From: Basidiobolus ranarum
Lineage: Eukaryota > Basidiobolomycota > Basidiobolomycetes > Basidiobolales
Direction of reading: 5' to 3'
Length of the DNA: 38,279 nucleotides
NCBI GenBank assembly: GCA_040143965.1
Contig: JASJQH010006923.1
Location: forward strand, 1 to 38,279
Below, in pieces: positions 10,396 through 23,096 of this stretch. The translations under genes and the position numbers were made by a program. The notes beneath the pieces are model-generated. The model was not told the DNA's origin and made no database searches. It saw only the letters and a program-made list of their open reading frames with translations. How positions within the stretch are numbered: position 1 is the stretch's first letter; each line of letters begins with the position of its first letter.

Positions 10396-12153
10396 TCAAA
10401 TACCACTTACTTCGACATGATAATTGATATATTTTTTCTGAACCTCTGCAAGTACAGAAAGTGTAAAACCATCAGTCTTATCTCGACCCGATGGTAATAT
10501 ATATAACCGCGTTAACTTCCTGCAAGACTTCATGATTTTCCTAAGATACTCATCAGATAATGTTTCGTTATCTCGGAAAGTCAAAGCTTTAAGGCCACGT
10601 CCATACTTGGCTATGGCCTCTAGAGTCAGATTGGTAATTGGCCACCCATCAATGTTCAAAGTTTCGAGGTGACCTCCATGTAAACAAATAAATTCTACAA
10701 ATTCAGTGACAGTCAAAGGAGTCTCTTCATGTGGCTTAATGTATCTTGGCCATTCTATGTTTAGATCGGTTATGTATGAGCATTGCTTGGTTATTTCGCT
10801 TATTGTATCTCCTGAAATGGAAGTCTTGGATAGGTTTAGAGTCCTTAGAGTTTTCCCATTGGTTTCAAGTATCTTCTTTATTGCCACATCACTTGTCCAC
10901 GTTCTCTGTAATGATAACTCACGCAGTTTATGACAATACTTCGCAACTGTCAAAACAATCCTATCATCTAACAAGGCGTTGCTGTCTAAGTGAAGTACCT
11001 GAAGAGAACCTCCACAGCTAGCTAATAAAGGCTCCCAAAAGTCAATAGGAGGTTCACGAAATTCCGTAACGTTTGATCGACATAGTCGCTTTAGAGTTGG
11101 TGAGATGTTATAGGCTAAGCATGTGAAAGATTTATAGAAAATGGTAAATCCGCGTAACTCCAAGGTCTCTAAATGAGGACCATGACTTTTCCAAAGCTCG
11201 TTTAAAACATGCTGTGGTACATGAGGCCCTTTGGGAAAACATAGCTTCAAATGCTTCAGTTGACTTTGGTAGACTTTTGCCAGGCCATGACAAAGTGACT
11301 CAATCGGCATATATCTATTACTGTCTGAGTTTGTGAGTTCAATCTCCAATGACTTTAATTTAGGGCAGCTTTTCCACAGATTCTCGGTAAAAGAGTCGGA
11401 TATTTGAACCATGGTGAAGCTCAAGTGTTCAAGATCAGGTGTGTGGATCAATATCCTCTCAACCAGTACACTCGAAGAATGCACACATCTTAAAGAAAGT
11501 GATTTGAGAGGTGAAGTCGGCAGTACATCTATTTCATTCATATCCAAGTTATGAAGTAAAGGGTAGTCCGTATCCAAATCCACAGCCAATTCTTGGAGCT
11601 CAGTGCAACCGGCTAGGACACTGCACAAATCTTGAAGCACTCTACGAAACGAAATCCGTGTGTCTCTATAGTGTAGCCGTCGCAAGCCTGGAAGTGCTTT
11701 ATACGCAACATGTCTTAGGAAAGTGGTGGGGACGGGTAGTAGATTTACAAATGGCAGGGATATAAACTTCAAGTTTGGGAGTAGACTCACTAGATTGGAG
11801 ATTTCTTCGATAGATCGGATTTGATACATGTACATATCGAACGAAAAGTCATTCACGTATCTCCTGGCTAAATTCAAGTTGTCAGTAATCAGTGTGGATA
11901 CTGCTTTGAGAAAGCAATGGACACTAGTCGGTATCCCTCACACACACATACCTTTTGGATTATTGAGAATGGTATCTTTGAATGCCAAGTAAGAGCTTTG
12001 ACTGTTGAAGCTGGGTCTGTTCCACAGTAAGGGAGTTGTCAGGCTATACCAGTCCTTGTTCACCAAGCAGCATGACCACAGATCAACCAAGTCTGCTCCC
12101 AAGTATGATAATATACAACTCGTTACTTCAGCAGGAAATGCGGTATGGATCAT
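10396..12153 (-). CDS. F-box/LRR protein, copy 2
   Basis: 569-aa paralogue of the preceding F-box gene and predicted SCF substrate receptor. Exon 1 is 12153-11952 (F-box FPAEVTSCILSYLGADLVDL near residues 6-44) and exon 2 is 11903 (or 11900)-10396. It begins with a different first ten residues and ends eleven bases' worth of sequence differently: its last residues are VEVSGI where copy 1 continues GIRTFYS. The two coding regions align without indels through the LRR region at a fixed offset of 2515. The C-terminal LRRs have many amino-acid changes (for example LCFPKGPHVPQ against LCFHREPYVPQ), whereas the N-terminal part is identical. A TATA-like run at 12193-12202 lies about 40 bp before the start. 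Confidence 0.9.
11345..12078 (-). repeat. 734-bp perfect duplicate block (copy B)
   Basis: Partner of 8830-9563; identical including the intron. Mismatches resume on both sides (11344 and 12079). Confidence 0.95.
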
Positions 12154-13080
12154 GTTAATATTGTCCTTCGTATCAAGGTTCGGCTGCTGAACTATATATA
12201 GTTAAGGCTATCAGAATCATTGTGGCTTAAGCTAATTTGTAATTGACGAATCAAATCGAATCAAATCGAATCAAAATTGAAATCTCTTTATCTAGAGTTT
12301 CAAATGTAAAGGTCAAGTAAACAATTAAACTTGATACATCGTGAGTTGATATGCATGAAACAACGATGGGCCTTGTGCTTAATCTCAAATAGAACAGCAT
12401 AACCCTACTCTCTAATATTAAATGAAACAACTTATCTGGATCCTCGATATACAACTGTTATAATAGTGGATCTAGTATGGGTTTTATTTAAGAGGGAAAG
12501 AGTAGCTAAATGAGGTAGAAAAGAGAGGTTTCATTGCAAAGCACCGACGACGACCAAGATAGAAGCTGTGCACAATAAACCTAAACAATTCAGCAAAAAT
12601 GGTATGAAAAACTCGAACATTAAAATTATCGGAAAAAATGAAACAAGTGAAGCTTTAACGTTCAGGAAGAGAAACATCCGTATTGAGAAGGTTCACTATA
12701 TTGATTACGAAAAGAAACCATGAAAATCGAGTTATTTCACACAACCATCACAATATCAAGGAACATGGAAATTGAAACAAATAATGGGTCAGAAAGAAGT
12801 TGTACCCGAAAGCAGACATAGAGGGGCGTATTATAGACAGAGGTGAGGCTGTTTCGATTGATTACTGATAAAGACCCCGATTGCGTGTCGGCAACGTGCT
12901 ACTTATCCATGTAGACAAAATAAGGTTCAAATCAGTGATCTTCTCAACATAAAATATTTTTGTTATTTTGCAGAATTTTCTTATTATTTTGTTTGTACTT
13001 GTTTCTCACGTTAGGAGATTTCCCGTCGAGATAAAACAATGTTGCGATGTCCAGAGTACTGCTACGAACTGGACCAAGTC
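12154..13080. other. Intergenic region with possible spliced micro-ORF or RNA
   Basis: About 930 bp between the start of F-box copy 2 and the stop of the splicing-factor gene. It holds the TATA-like run at 12193-12202 and 2.7 copies of a 10-bp AATCAAATCG repeat at 12249-12275. A candidate short transcript lies near 12599: an ATG directly followed by GTATGA, a TTTAAC branch-like site and a CAG acceptor at 12665. The resulting reading frames are only 7 codons, or 18 codons if an AAG three bases on is used. No recognised protein, tRNA or snoRNA is supported. Confidence 0.5.
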
Positions 13081-15230
13081 CTATAGGTTGGCGGCGCGAG
13101 GGAACCTAACATTGTAAAGCATTTCAGGAACAAATACAGCAGAAATTTGTCTAGCGGCAAACCATCTTCCGTTCAAAGATGAAATAGCACTCTGAGCAGA
13201 GTCTATAGAGTCAAATTTCATGTAAACTTCTCCCTATATTACGTAGAAGCATTGAGTTACCGAATAATAGCTCGGACAATGAACTAAATAAATTTACCAG
13301 AGAATCTGGCTCAAGTTCAATATGAACAATTTTGCCATATTTTGAGCACTCTTCAGCTATATCCTCTCTCAAGTCATTTTGCCAATTAGGCTCAGTTTCC
13401 CTAGGAAAAACTCTTCAGGTAAGAATATGCGACGAATAAAATAATGTGAAGAACGACATACTCGTCAGGATTAAACATATTTTTCAGCAGGACTGTACGA
13501 GAAGGCATAACAACCGGGACAATTTGAGGACCACTAAACGAAACACCGGTTAGTTACAGTACAACCGAGCAGAGATATCAGTGAACTTACGATGAGATAC
13601 TAGAAGAAGCAGGTGAATCCTGCTGAGACTGCGTAGGTAGCCCAGAGTCACGAGCAAGTTTCTGCATTAACTCAACTCGTGATTGAGAAGTCAAGGTGAG
13701 ACCGCCAACATCTAGATCAACACCAATGGTGAGCAAGATAAAATAGATTCATGAAAATATAGCAATACCAACCTCCATCATCTAAATTGTAATTAATATT
13801 ACTGCCTTTATCAGTGACCAAACCTACTTTGATCTACAATATACAAAATCATTAGCAGAGCAAACAAACTAAGGCACTTCGTATATACTTACTGTTCTTC
13901 CTGCCAATTCGAATCCATTCATTTTTTCAAGAGCGTGCTTTGCATCCTCAGTATTTTTGTATCTACATACAAGATAATAAGTTATAGCTCTTTAATGACC
14001 CGATAGTAATTATATGAATGAACTTACTGAATGAAAGCAAAGCCTTTAGAGCGTCCGGTCTCAGGATCTCTGTGCAAGTTAACGAAATCAAGTGGTCCAA
14101 ATGGCTCAAAGACTTGTCTCAAGTCATCCTCCGTCAAATTGAAATGAACAGATCCAATGTAAAGTCTATGGTAAACAACATCCGCCGACCTAAATGTGTG
14201 GAAAGTTTTAACAATTGTTTGGTCTCGATTTTGGTAGGAAAACCTCTTACGCAGCAGCCTCTTGTTGTGCGGCAAGTCGGTTTTTTTCGGCTTCACTCGG
14301 CTGTACGATAACTGGAATACCTAGAAGCTTTTGACCTGTCAAAGCCAGAGCTTGGGGTACTGAATCTTCGTGATAATACTCGACATACCCGACACTATAT
14401 TATATACAAATGGTAAGCGATACAATAACGATGATGTATGCATTATTATAATATGAATGCTTACCCTTTTGATCTTCTAGAGTTTCTATCAGCTACGATT
14501 TTGGCTTCGCGAACTCTACCAGCAGTAGAGAAGAAATCTAAGAATTCACGATGTCTAAGTCGAGCAGCGAGCTGCATGACAAATACAGTACGACGATCTC
14601 GATCAGCCTCACTCACAGGTGGAGAGGGAGATCTTCAGAAATATTATTAGGACCAAAGATACTAATATTGATCTATAAGAATACGAAATTACCTCACAAG
14701 CCTACTAGAACTTCTACTTTTGACAGGACTTCTACTGCGTCTTTCCCGGTCCTCAGACCTTCTCCTGTCCCCATCTCGTTTCGATCTGGAATTGGATGGA
14801 GAATATTTTCTTTCTCTATCCCGGGACCTGGAGCGTCGTCTTCTATCTCTATCCCTACCTCTAGAAGGTTCCCGTGATCTAGATCGGTGTTCACGTCGAC
14901 TGTGTCTTCTGCTGCTATGACGATCGCGAGAAGAGCTTCTGTGACGTCTTCTTCTCTCACTAGAGCGTGAACGATCTGTTCGTTTTTTTTCCTCTCTACT
15001 GTCAAAAATGAATTTACTAATATATCAAGGCGAATAAAAGAAGCCACGAAAAATACCTGGAATCTTTAGCTTTGTCTTCTTTCCCATTTAAAATGGTTTG
15101 ACTCTTTGTGTCAATAGATTCAGTTAATACTTTTTGCGGGTAATTAAGCTAAATCTATACACGAAATGGTAAATACCTTTTCCATGAAAGGTGCCTCCAA
15201 CAAGGCTTCAACGTCTAAATCATCTGCCAT
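13081..15230 (-). CDS. RBM39: RBM39/CAPER-type SR splicing factor
   Basis: Nuclear splicing factor that works with U2AF at the 3' splice site (family knowledge). Twelve exons: 15230-15177, about 15103-15057, 14998-14693, 14632-14465, 14394-14251, 14189-14028, 13962-13893, 13833-13773, 13711-13591, 13533-13462, 13400-13298 and 13233-13081. All are in phase, giving about 486 aa. The start [15 protein letters not shown] matches the RBM39 family. An Arg/Ser-rich domain follows, then RRM1 ([17 protein letters not shown]...), RRM2 ([19 protein letters not shown]...[10 protein letters not shown]) and a C-terminal U2AF-homology RRM with LLKNMFNP and GEVYMKFDS, ending in [15 protein letters not shown]. 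The acceptor of exon 2 is uncertain: 15103 leaves a 73-nt intron with an AAG acceptor, and 15148 would leave a 28-nt intron. Confidence 0.93.
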
Positions 15231-15745
15231 ATCTAAAAATGTATGTATGTATGCTTTGTTCGTTGATAGATTCTGAGTTGGTTATTACGTTGACAATAGT
15301 AAGGTGCTGAACGTTTCGTAGAGTTGATGCAAATTGCGAAAGCAGGAAAAGCAAAAATCAATCAAAGATCATTATAGCGATATAATTTGAAAATGAACTT
15401 CTATATCCATAGATCACATGGTTCTATCAGTATTTAGACTTCTCTAAGAAAATGCAGATAATTTCCAAGACTATCCCCTTATTTATTTACGATGATTTCC
15501 AATAAGCAAATGAAAATGATCAATAATCAAGCTGAGCCTATTGCTTTAATTTAGATGTATTTTTAGTAAGAATTTGTATGTTCTCAATTAGGATGAAGCA
15601 CTTTAAGTTTTTTCATGTTCAAAAAAAAAAAAATGAGAAAAAAAATAGAAAACTGAACGAAGATTACAAGCTGAAGTAAAAAGAGATAATTTTGTTAGTA
15701 TACAACAACTTGACACTTCTTCCAAGTACTCAAGCGTTCAAAGTC
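15231..15745. other. Divergent promoter region
   Basis: About 515 bp between the minus-strand splicing factor and the plus-strand LLPH-type gene. It contains a poly(dA) run and a second A-rich run near 15620-15650, about 100 bp before the start at 15746, typical of nucleosome-free housekeeping promoters. No gene is seen. Confidence 0.6.
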
Positions 15746-16151
15746 ATGGCTAAATCTATTCGTTCTAAATCCAAGAGAAAGTTCAGAGCTATCAAACGTG
15801 AGCAAGTCTTTGCTCCTGTTGAAAATGCTCGTATGGACCGTTTGTCTGCATCACTTAACTCTGGTACTGATATGCAAGCTGAATCCGAAGAGCCTGTAGT
15901 TGAAGCTGACTCTGTCACCGAAGCCGTCGCTGGAGGTAATATTCCATTATTTTTCTTTAATGTCAATGTGAAACGAAAGCTTACATAATATTCTTTTAGA
16001 TGTAACTATGGAGGATACTACTGGAAATAAGATAAGCTTGAAGAAGAAGGAAGAGAAGAAAAAGAAGAAGAGTAACGAAAAGCAACCTCGTCAAATTAAG
16101 AGAGTTCAATTGCAAAAGAAGAAGAAGGCTTTCAAGTTCCATAGAAAATAA
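15746..16151 (+). CDS. LLPH: LLPH/YBL028C-type small basic nuclear protein
   Basis: 113-aa very basic protein in two exons (15746-15935 and 16000-16151), in phase. The start MAKSIRSKSKRKFRAIKRE is the family's conserved N-terminus (LLPH, yeast YBL028C; the DUF2423 region). This supports the ATG at 15746 over an upstream in-frame ATG at 15692. The middle is acidic (residues about 45-62). The second exon is Lys-rich, with KKKEEKKKKKS and the ending KKKKAFKFHRK. Homologues are nucleolar and associate with pre-ribosomal material, so a role in ribosome biogenesis is likely but inferred. Confidence 0.9.
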
Positions 16152-16731
16152 ATCTATTTTCCTCGCTCTCTTCCATCTAAGAATAAGACTGTAATATATT
16201 CTCACCACGCGAAAGGTAGTCTTTTTTGAATCGAGGCTGCACACTTTCCCTTAGACTTGATGCAATCATTACTTCTTTACACTTGGCTTAATGTACAACT
16301 CAAGTTTTTCTCTCATGTTCTCTGACATAATTATTCAAACATGTATCTAGAATTTATGGCTAATCTTAATAAAGCACATGTTTAAACAACCAACTATGTT
16401 GCCATTCGATGAATTAGGATAGCACGTTGACGACTGTTTAATGTCAGAAAGACAAAAGATAAGTGGGGAACATTTGCTTGGAAAATGTAGTGAATCTGTG
16501 TCGGAGACTGTTACAAATTTGAGGATTTTTACTATTATTTCATCAATGCCAGAGCAGTCTTGCAAACGAGTAGATTGATTAAAAGTTGGTTAAATTGTTT
16601 GTTATACCTGCTTGTATAATTAGAGGCAGTTTAAAAAGAAAAAAAATTAGGAATGGTATGTAAAATTTCGGACATACAATGTTGCAATACTTGACGGAAG
16701 ATATCAAAGTTGATACTAGAACCTTTCCTCG
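16152..16731. other. Intergenic, nothing recognised
   Basis: About 580 bp between two plus-strand genes: the 3' flank of the LLPH-type gene and the promoter of the THADA-type gene. Short frames on either strand here have no recognisable features. Confidence 0.6.
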
Positions 16732-19700
16732 ATGGGTTTGCTAGACAAGAATAGACTTCACCTGAAAGGGAAGAAGATTACCGTTCCAATAAATCCTCAA
16801 TGGTTACTTTTTGCCCAAAAAACTCTTGAAAATATCCCCACGGATAATCGTCTGCCTGCTACTCAGGCTTTCATACGTTTTTTGGAAGACGACCAGGCAT
16901 CTTGGGAGCAACAATTACAATATCTAAAAACTATAGGTTTGCCTAATTGATAATTTGTATAATTGGGTCCTTGTCTTTAACCTTTGAGCTCATGTATTTT
17001 ATTAATTAATAGAAAGATTGCTAGCACATGGCAATTTGAAGAATATCACTGACTCACAAGTTGAAAGTCAAATTGAACAAATCATTGCTCCTATTACTGT
17101 ACAGATTTATTTTGCTTCCGTGGAAGTCATTCCTCAAAGACATTGTACTCCTATATTCGACGCCTGTGCAACTGTCAGCAAAAAAGAAAACTACGTGTAT
17201 GATTTGTTCAACCAAGAGTATCAAAAATATATTTCCCAGAACGAATTTTATCAGCATACCTTTACAAACAAAGCGGCAACTATTTACTCGACTTTGGATT
17301 TCGCTCTTGGTGCTAATATTATTCGAGACAATATCAAGTCGACATTTTTCTACTTGTGCGGTTGTTTGAATTCTACTTTATCGGAGCTAGAAAAGACATC
17401 ATATACCGACAATCAAGTGTTGGCTCTATCCGATAGAGTAACTGATTGTAACAACCTTACGAAAACCATCTTGGGCCTCTTGTCGCGTCATGATCAATTT
17501 TTCCGTGATATGTTTTCAATTCTTGACCAAGAAATACTCGACGAATCACAGAAGATTGTTTCCTCAATGTATGAGGATATTATCAATTCATGTTTCACCA
17601 TGTGTACTGTTGGTGGGTATACAAAGGATTATGGTCAATTGGCTGGCATGGCGTTGGCTTCGTTATTAGATCTAGTAGGGTCCTCCGACAGGGTCGTCAC
17701 TTTAATTATCGAACTATTTTCCGGAAAATCAAGCCAAGAGGTCCTTCGGAATGTGAAATTCAATGTCTACTCAGACATGTTAACAAATAAGTCCACCGAC
17801 AATTTTTCCGAGTTGGCAGTTTACAGAGGCTTCTTAGCTAACTTACGTACATCAACACTTGTTACTGCCATTGAGTCGACTGGGTAAGATAGCAACTTTC
17901 TTCTTGGTCTGTTATACATCCAAATTAACCAGTAGCTTTTAATAGAATCCCCGAATTCCAAGGCCAATGTCTTCATAGTCTCATGTTCCGCAAATTAATT
18001 GGCTTTTGCGATGGATCTTTTGATTCCCAAATCAAAGCACTGGCCTTCGAGACACTAGCTATGTGGTTTGAAACTAGCAAGGCTGCTTGTAAAGAAGCCT
18101 CTAAGTACCCGATCGCCGTCCATCGTATAAAAGAGTTGCTTACCAACGACATGCAGCAGTATATCCTTTCGTACGTTTGGAACAACTGGGATGATCCAAT
18201 TGACCTTGTCCAATATAAAGTTAAAGATCTTTTCGAAGTTGTCTTAGAAGCTAGTGAAGCTATCGGGGAGCTGCAAGGTTCTGATAAGATACACATGGAG
18301 TTGTTGAATAATCTGGTCAAGCGCTTGATGGAGATGGATTGGTATCGTAAGGTGAAGTACGCACTCTCCTCTAATCTTCTTCCTCGAGTCGGCACTTCAC
18401 TCTTCTTGGAAGTATGTCCTGATTTGATTTCGAAAGCTCTCCTTGTGTTTCATAACCAAGTATTATCTCCAAGATCTTCGCAGCTTATCATGGCGTTGAT
18501 TGAAAAAAGAAAGGACGAGGTTCTTCTCAGTGATAATAAGGATCTGACGTCTTGGACAAAGCTATGGCTTGCGCCAGTGTGTCGAGCTCTCTCTTCTGAC
18601 AATGAGCTCATGCGTAAGAATGTGAGCCACTTTCTTTTGGACAGAGTATTCAAGATCCATCCTGATTCCTTCTGGTCGGCTATCGAGTCTCTTCAAACAA
18701 TGGATCGCGAGTATGTGGATTGCCCTCAGTATCGTATGAATGCGATGATCTCTGTAATCAAAGCTGGAAAATCCCTGGACTTGATCGATGGCCGTTCTTT
18801 CCATTCTGGTCCCACCAGTGCTCTTGAAAAGAAGCTGAATGTCGAGATTCTACGAGAAGCTATCCACCACGGTGACCTCTATTTGAGAATCGATGTTCTT
18901 GGCCTTCTCTGTCAAGCTCAGAAGGTCACTGCTGAGGTTACTGTGGATGAGATTGATTTACTTAAAGATTTCCTTACGCTCAACATGAATCATACTTCTC
19001 CTGAATTCCGACAAAAGTTCTACGGACATTTGACTAAATTCTTTATTCGTCTTCGCGGAAATCTTTATAGTATGTGGAGAGTGTACCAGTCCAAAGAGAA
19101 ACTGATGCAGAAACAAGGTGAGAAGCTGTCATTGAAGGAAGAGCTGAGCTCCTTGATGGGAAAGATCAACAACATCAAATCCTTCCTTACTTGGTTGTGC
19201 GATCTTTCCATGGCGTCTCTTTATCCGGGATCCTCGTATCAGCGCGTGTTCAGTTCGTTGAAACTTTTTGAACTCTTAATTAAGCATTTCGGTATCGACG
19301 ATACTCCTCTACCCAATGGATTCGTTCGCGAGCACTGTAACGCACCTAGCTTTCCTTTCCGCCTTCCATTGGCCACAGAGAGAAATAGCAAGATTTTGGT
19401 GGAAACCCTAATGAATCCATTCGAGGCCAACCGAGAGACTGCTAGAAATATTTTGTTCTCCTTCCCCTCACCCCTCCCTGGAATCGAGACTTTGGAGGAT
19501 GCCCAGAAGCTCTTGTGGTGGGGTTTCGAAGCTATGATCAGTAACCGTGCTAATGAGAGTGAGAGTGGTGCCACTGTCTTTAGATTGTTGTTTTCCAAGT
19601 ATGTCGAAAAGCTTGGGTTCTGCTTGGAAGTAGAAATGAAAGAATCGACGGAAAATCAGAGTTTCACCGGAGTGCCCTCGGTAGACTTTGCTACCAAGTT

Positions 19701-22700
19701 GTTAAATCTTTTGGAAGCACAGCTTGACTCTGCCCGTAATAACCTCTTATTTGCCGCTCAAAATCATCCGATGCATGGGCCACTTATGGCCTTGGCTTAT
19801 ATTTTCCAAGATCTCAATTATTCATCTGATGGTATAAAGAAGAACATTGAGCTATGGCGTCAACTTCATCTACGTACATTTAACCTTGTACACTTGGTCT
19901 GCTCCACTGTTCTCGATGTTCTATCCAACCCTTCTCCTGAAGGAAATATGCCTGCATCGTTTCAAGAAATAGAAGGTGCAATTGACGATGTAATCCAACA
20001 CACAGATCAGGATGACGTTGAATCAATTGGACCTAAGCATCAGGTTATATTGAGTTACTGTTGGAGAGCCGTCAAAGAAGCCAGCACCTTGTTGGGTGTA
20101 CTTTTGTCTCGAGTTCCTGTAAATGATGGCAGCAAGATTCCGGCAATCATGGAGTATGACCACTTAGTTGAAGGTGGCAACTTACTTCGTAATCTGTTGA
20201 CTTCTATTCGTCATCGTGGTGCCTTTTCTGCTGTATATCCAGCTTATATATCTGTCTGCTCTAGATTGCTGACTGCTTCTAATTCTGAACACTCAGCCGT
20301 ACCCAAGGCGTGGTTGGATGAGAATTTAGATAGCATCTTGTCTAATTCGGTGTCAATTACGCGTAGAAGTGCTGGACTTCCGTTGTGTATCCTAGCTATC
20401 GTAAGTAGCGAGCCTGCCGATAGTACTCACCTTTTGAATTATACTATGAAGCACGTTTTGAAAATTGCTCACGAAGCTCCTTCTCCAGATGCTAATCAAA
20501 ACAATGATTTGCCTCAAGTTCATGCTTTTAACATTCTTCGTACCATGTTCTCCGACGCAAAACAAGGTACCAACGTATTATCTTATGTAGAAGACAGTTT
20601 TATGCTAGCCATCTCGGGCTTTTCTTCCGACTCTTGGGCAGTCCGTAACTGTTCCGTCATGCTTTTCTCCACTTTATTACAAAGAACTTTGGGAACCAAG
20701 AAAACCAAAGATGAGCATCATTCCATGAACACCTTAACCGGAAACGAATTCTTCTCTCGATTCCCTAAATTGCATCCTTTCTTGTTGAAGGAGTTAAAGA
20801 TTGCTGTAGAACAATTGCTCAAATCAAAGGAACTTGACTCATCCGCTGTTCATCCTGGCTTATATCCGGTTTTAACGTTGCTCTCCCGACTTCAACCTTC
20901 GGTTATGGATGGATCAGACTCGGCATTGACTATGTCAGCCTTCGTTCCGGCAGTTCTTGAGTGTGCAGGAGGGGCTATCTACAAAACACGTGAAATGGCG
21001 GCTCGTGCTCTTGTCCCATTAGTTGTCTCTAATGATTTAGTCAAGATAATCGAAACGCTATGGAATGACATTGATTTGAAGTCGCAAAACAAACTTCATG
21101 GTCGTCTTGTTCAACTTTTATCACTTCTAAGAGGGCATTTATACAGTGTGGCCAATCATACGATTCGCCAAGATGTAATCAACAGCATCTCCGTGCTTTT
21201 CCAATCCAAACTGAAGCTATTACTTGGGGACAATCAATGCAGTATCACTCGTGCGGTATTCTATGACATCGTCTCAGAATTCATCTTAGAGCCTAACTGG
21301 ATCAAACAAAATCAACCCGAACAAGTCCAAGTGGAGTTAACTCGCTTGGCTGACCAGGCTTTCAAAGAACTTGGTAGAAACATTCTTTTATACGCTTTTG
21401 AAGATGTCTTCACTCAGCCGATGACTGGTAAGGGTGTCGATGTGGGTAGGTACTTAGTGCTTAGACATGCCTCCAAAATCATTGCTACCCAGACGGTCAC
21501 TCAGGGCTTGGAGTTTGTAGAACTGGCAGCAGATGATATAATAGACGCATTGTTGGAAGATCCCGATTACGAGATTCGACTTTCTACTCTCCGTACTCTA
21601 TCTCGCCTCATTGAGAGTGGCCACGACCAACAGAAATACAAAATCAGTAACGACCAACAGAAATACAAAATCAGTATGAACCGACTATGGTCAAAGCTAG
21701 CCCAATTGATCTATCAACGCGAGGAAAACCTGGAATGTTTCAAGATTGAGATTGGCTTGCTTTCGCTCGGTAACTTCATACCCGTGATCATTCAGGCCCA
21801 TGCAGAAAAGAGAATTGCATTTGGCATTCACTCATTTTGGAATCACTTGATGGATATGATGAGCAACACCAAGTCGCTAACGGTTGTCGAGCTTACACTG
21901 CCGTTGATTGGATCTTTAGTGAATTTCATGTGGTTACATCCGAATGAATACGAATTAGATGATAAAGAGGTCATGGAATTCTCCAGAATTTGGTCTGAAT
22001 ACATCACAAAATATAGCGAAGAATCCATCTCTTTATCCTTACGTGAAGCTGCGTTCGCCTCCATCAAGCATTTCGAAGAATCCCTCAAGTCGCGCAGTAC
22101 GTCCAACAAAAACAAGGCTGAGAATGAAGTCTTGATCAATGTCTACCGTGTACTCATTCGTTTATTGCAAGATGACGATATTGATATTCGTCAAGAAAGT
22201 GCTCAACTTGTTTCTAAGATTGGTGTTCGTTGGACACCCCTGAATCCCGAGCGAGCTGCCGAGATTTGCTGTCGAAATGCTGCTGAACTCGAACTTACTT
22301 CAGAGAATCTTGTGAACACCTATCTAAGCATCTTGCATGGAGAGCGACGTTTCGGTAAGTATTGTTAACATAACATTGGGGAGTGATTCCATTCACTAAC
22401 TGTTTGCTATAGACACCGTTATTGAAGATGAGCTCAATCCAAGCCGGACACTCTTCGTCACTGAAAGACCGAATATTTACAAAGAAGACTTGATAGAAAC
22501 ACAACTAGTATTCCGAGTCCTTGAAGAAACATTCTCAAAGTTAATGGAGCAGCACTTGCTTCCCGCTTCCATCAGAGACCTGTTTCTTCGTGAAGGACAC
22601 CAAGCCATTGCCGACTTGGTCAAGTTGATTGATGGCTTAGAGAAAGCGCAGGAACAAGTAAGGATAATCATGCGTAAGAATGTATATAGAGCCGATTGAT

Positions 22701-23096
22701 TTACTTTTTTTTGATTTACTTCTGATTTTTAGCGCAAAAACTTTGGTCCCTTCGGATTCACTGGACATGCTACTATCTTTTTGGAAGTGTTTAGAGCCGC
22801 CACAATCATCATTTTGGCCAAGAAGATTGAACTCGGAGAGTCTCTGACTTCAGGTAATGTTTGGCTACTTCGTACACGACACCCATGTCGATGCTGATCA
22901 ATATTTTATAATTTGCAATCTAGAATTGAAGAATGCTCTTGGTAAGCTGGACCAGTTTGAATTACATCCTTTATTGCGCAACTTCTATTTTGCTCCAACT
23001 GAATCAGTCAGCTCGGAGGTTTTCCAATCTTCAAACAAATGTGAAGGGATCTTTTCAGATGAATTCAAAAAGTTGTTCTTAATTTCATTTCCTTAA
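16732..23096 (+). CDS. THADA: THADA/Trm732-family protein (tRNA 2'-O-methylation partner)
   Basis: Large HEAT/ARM-repeat protein. In yeast the orthologue Trm732 partners the Trm7 methyltransferase to modify position 32 of tRNA anticodon loops. Six exons: 16732-16936, 17013-17883, 17946-22354, 22413-22657, 22733-22853 and 22924-23096. They sum to exactly 2008 codons (2007 aa), close to human THADA in length. The conserved DUF2428 core spans about residues 970-1260, with RHRGAFSAVYPAYISVC (about 1109), RRSAGLPLCILAIV (about 1165) and WAVRNCSVMLFSTLLQR (about 1256), followed by the LTGNEFFSRFPKL motif. Most of the remainder is amphipathic helical repeat. The upstream frame closes at a TAG 15 bases before the ATG. 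A 27-bp tandem duplication lies in exon 3. An AATAAA is at about 23119. Confidence 0.93.
21623..21676 (+). repeat. Perfect 27-bp tandem duplication inside the THADA-type exon
   Basis: 21623-21649 and 21650-21676 are identical and in frame, producing DQQKYKISN-DQQKYKISM at about residues 1585-1602. It lies in a loop between predicted helices (IESGH... and NRLWSKLAQL). Confidence 0.95.

Noticed and set aside
14024-15047. Plus-strand frames of 60-110 codons opposite the splicing factor
   Set aside because: They are reverse complements of Arg/Ser-rich and RRM exons and have no independent support.
15692-15745. Upstream in-frame ATG of the LLPH-type gene
   Set aside because: The 18 extra residues are not part of the family N-terminus MAKSIRSKSKRKFRA.
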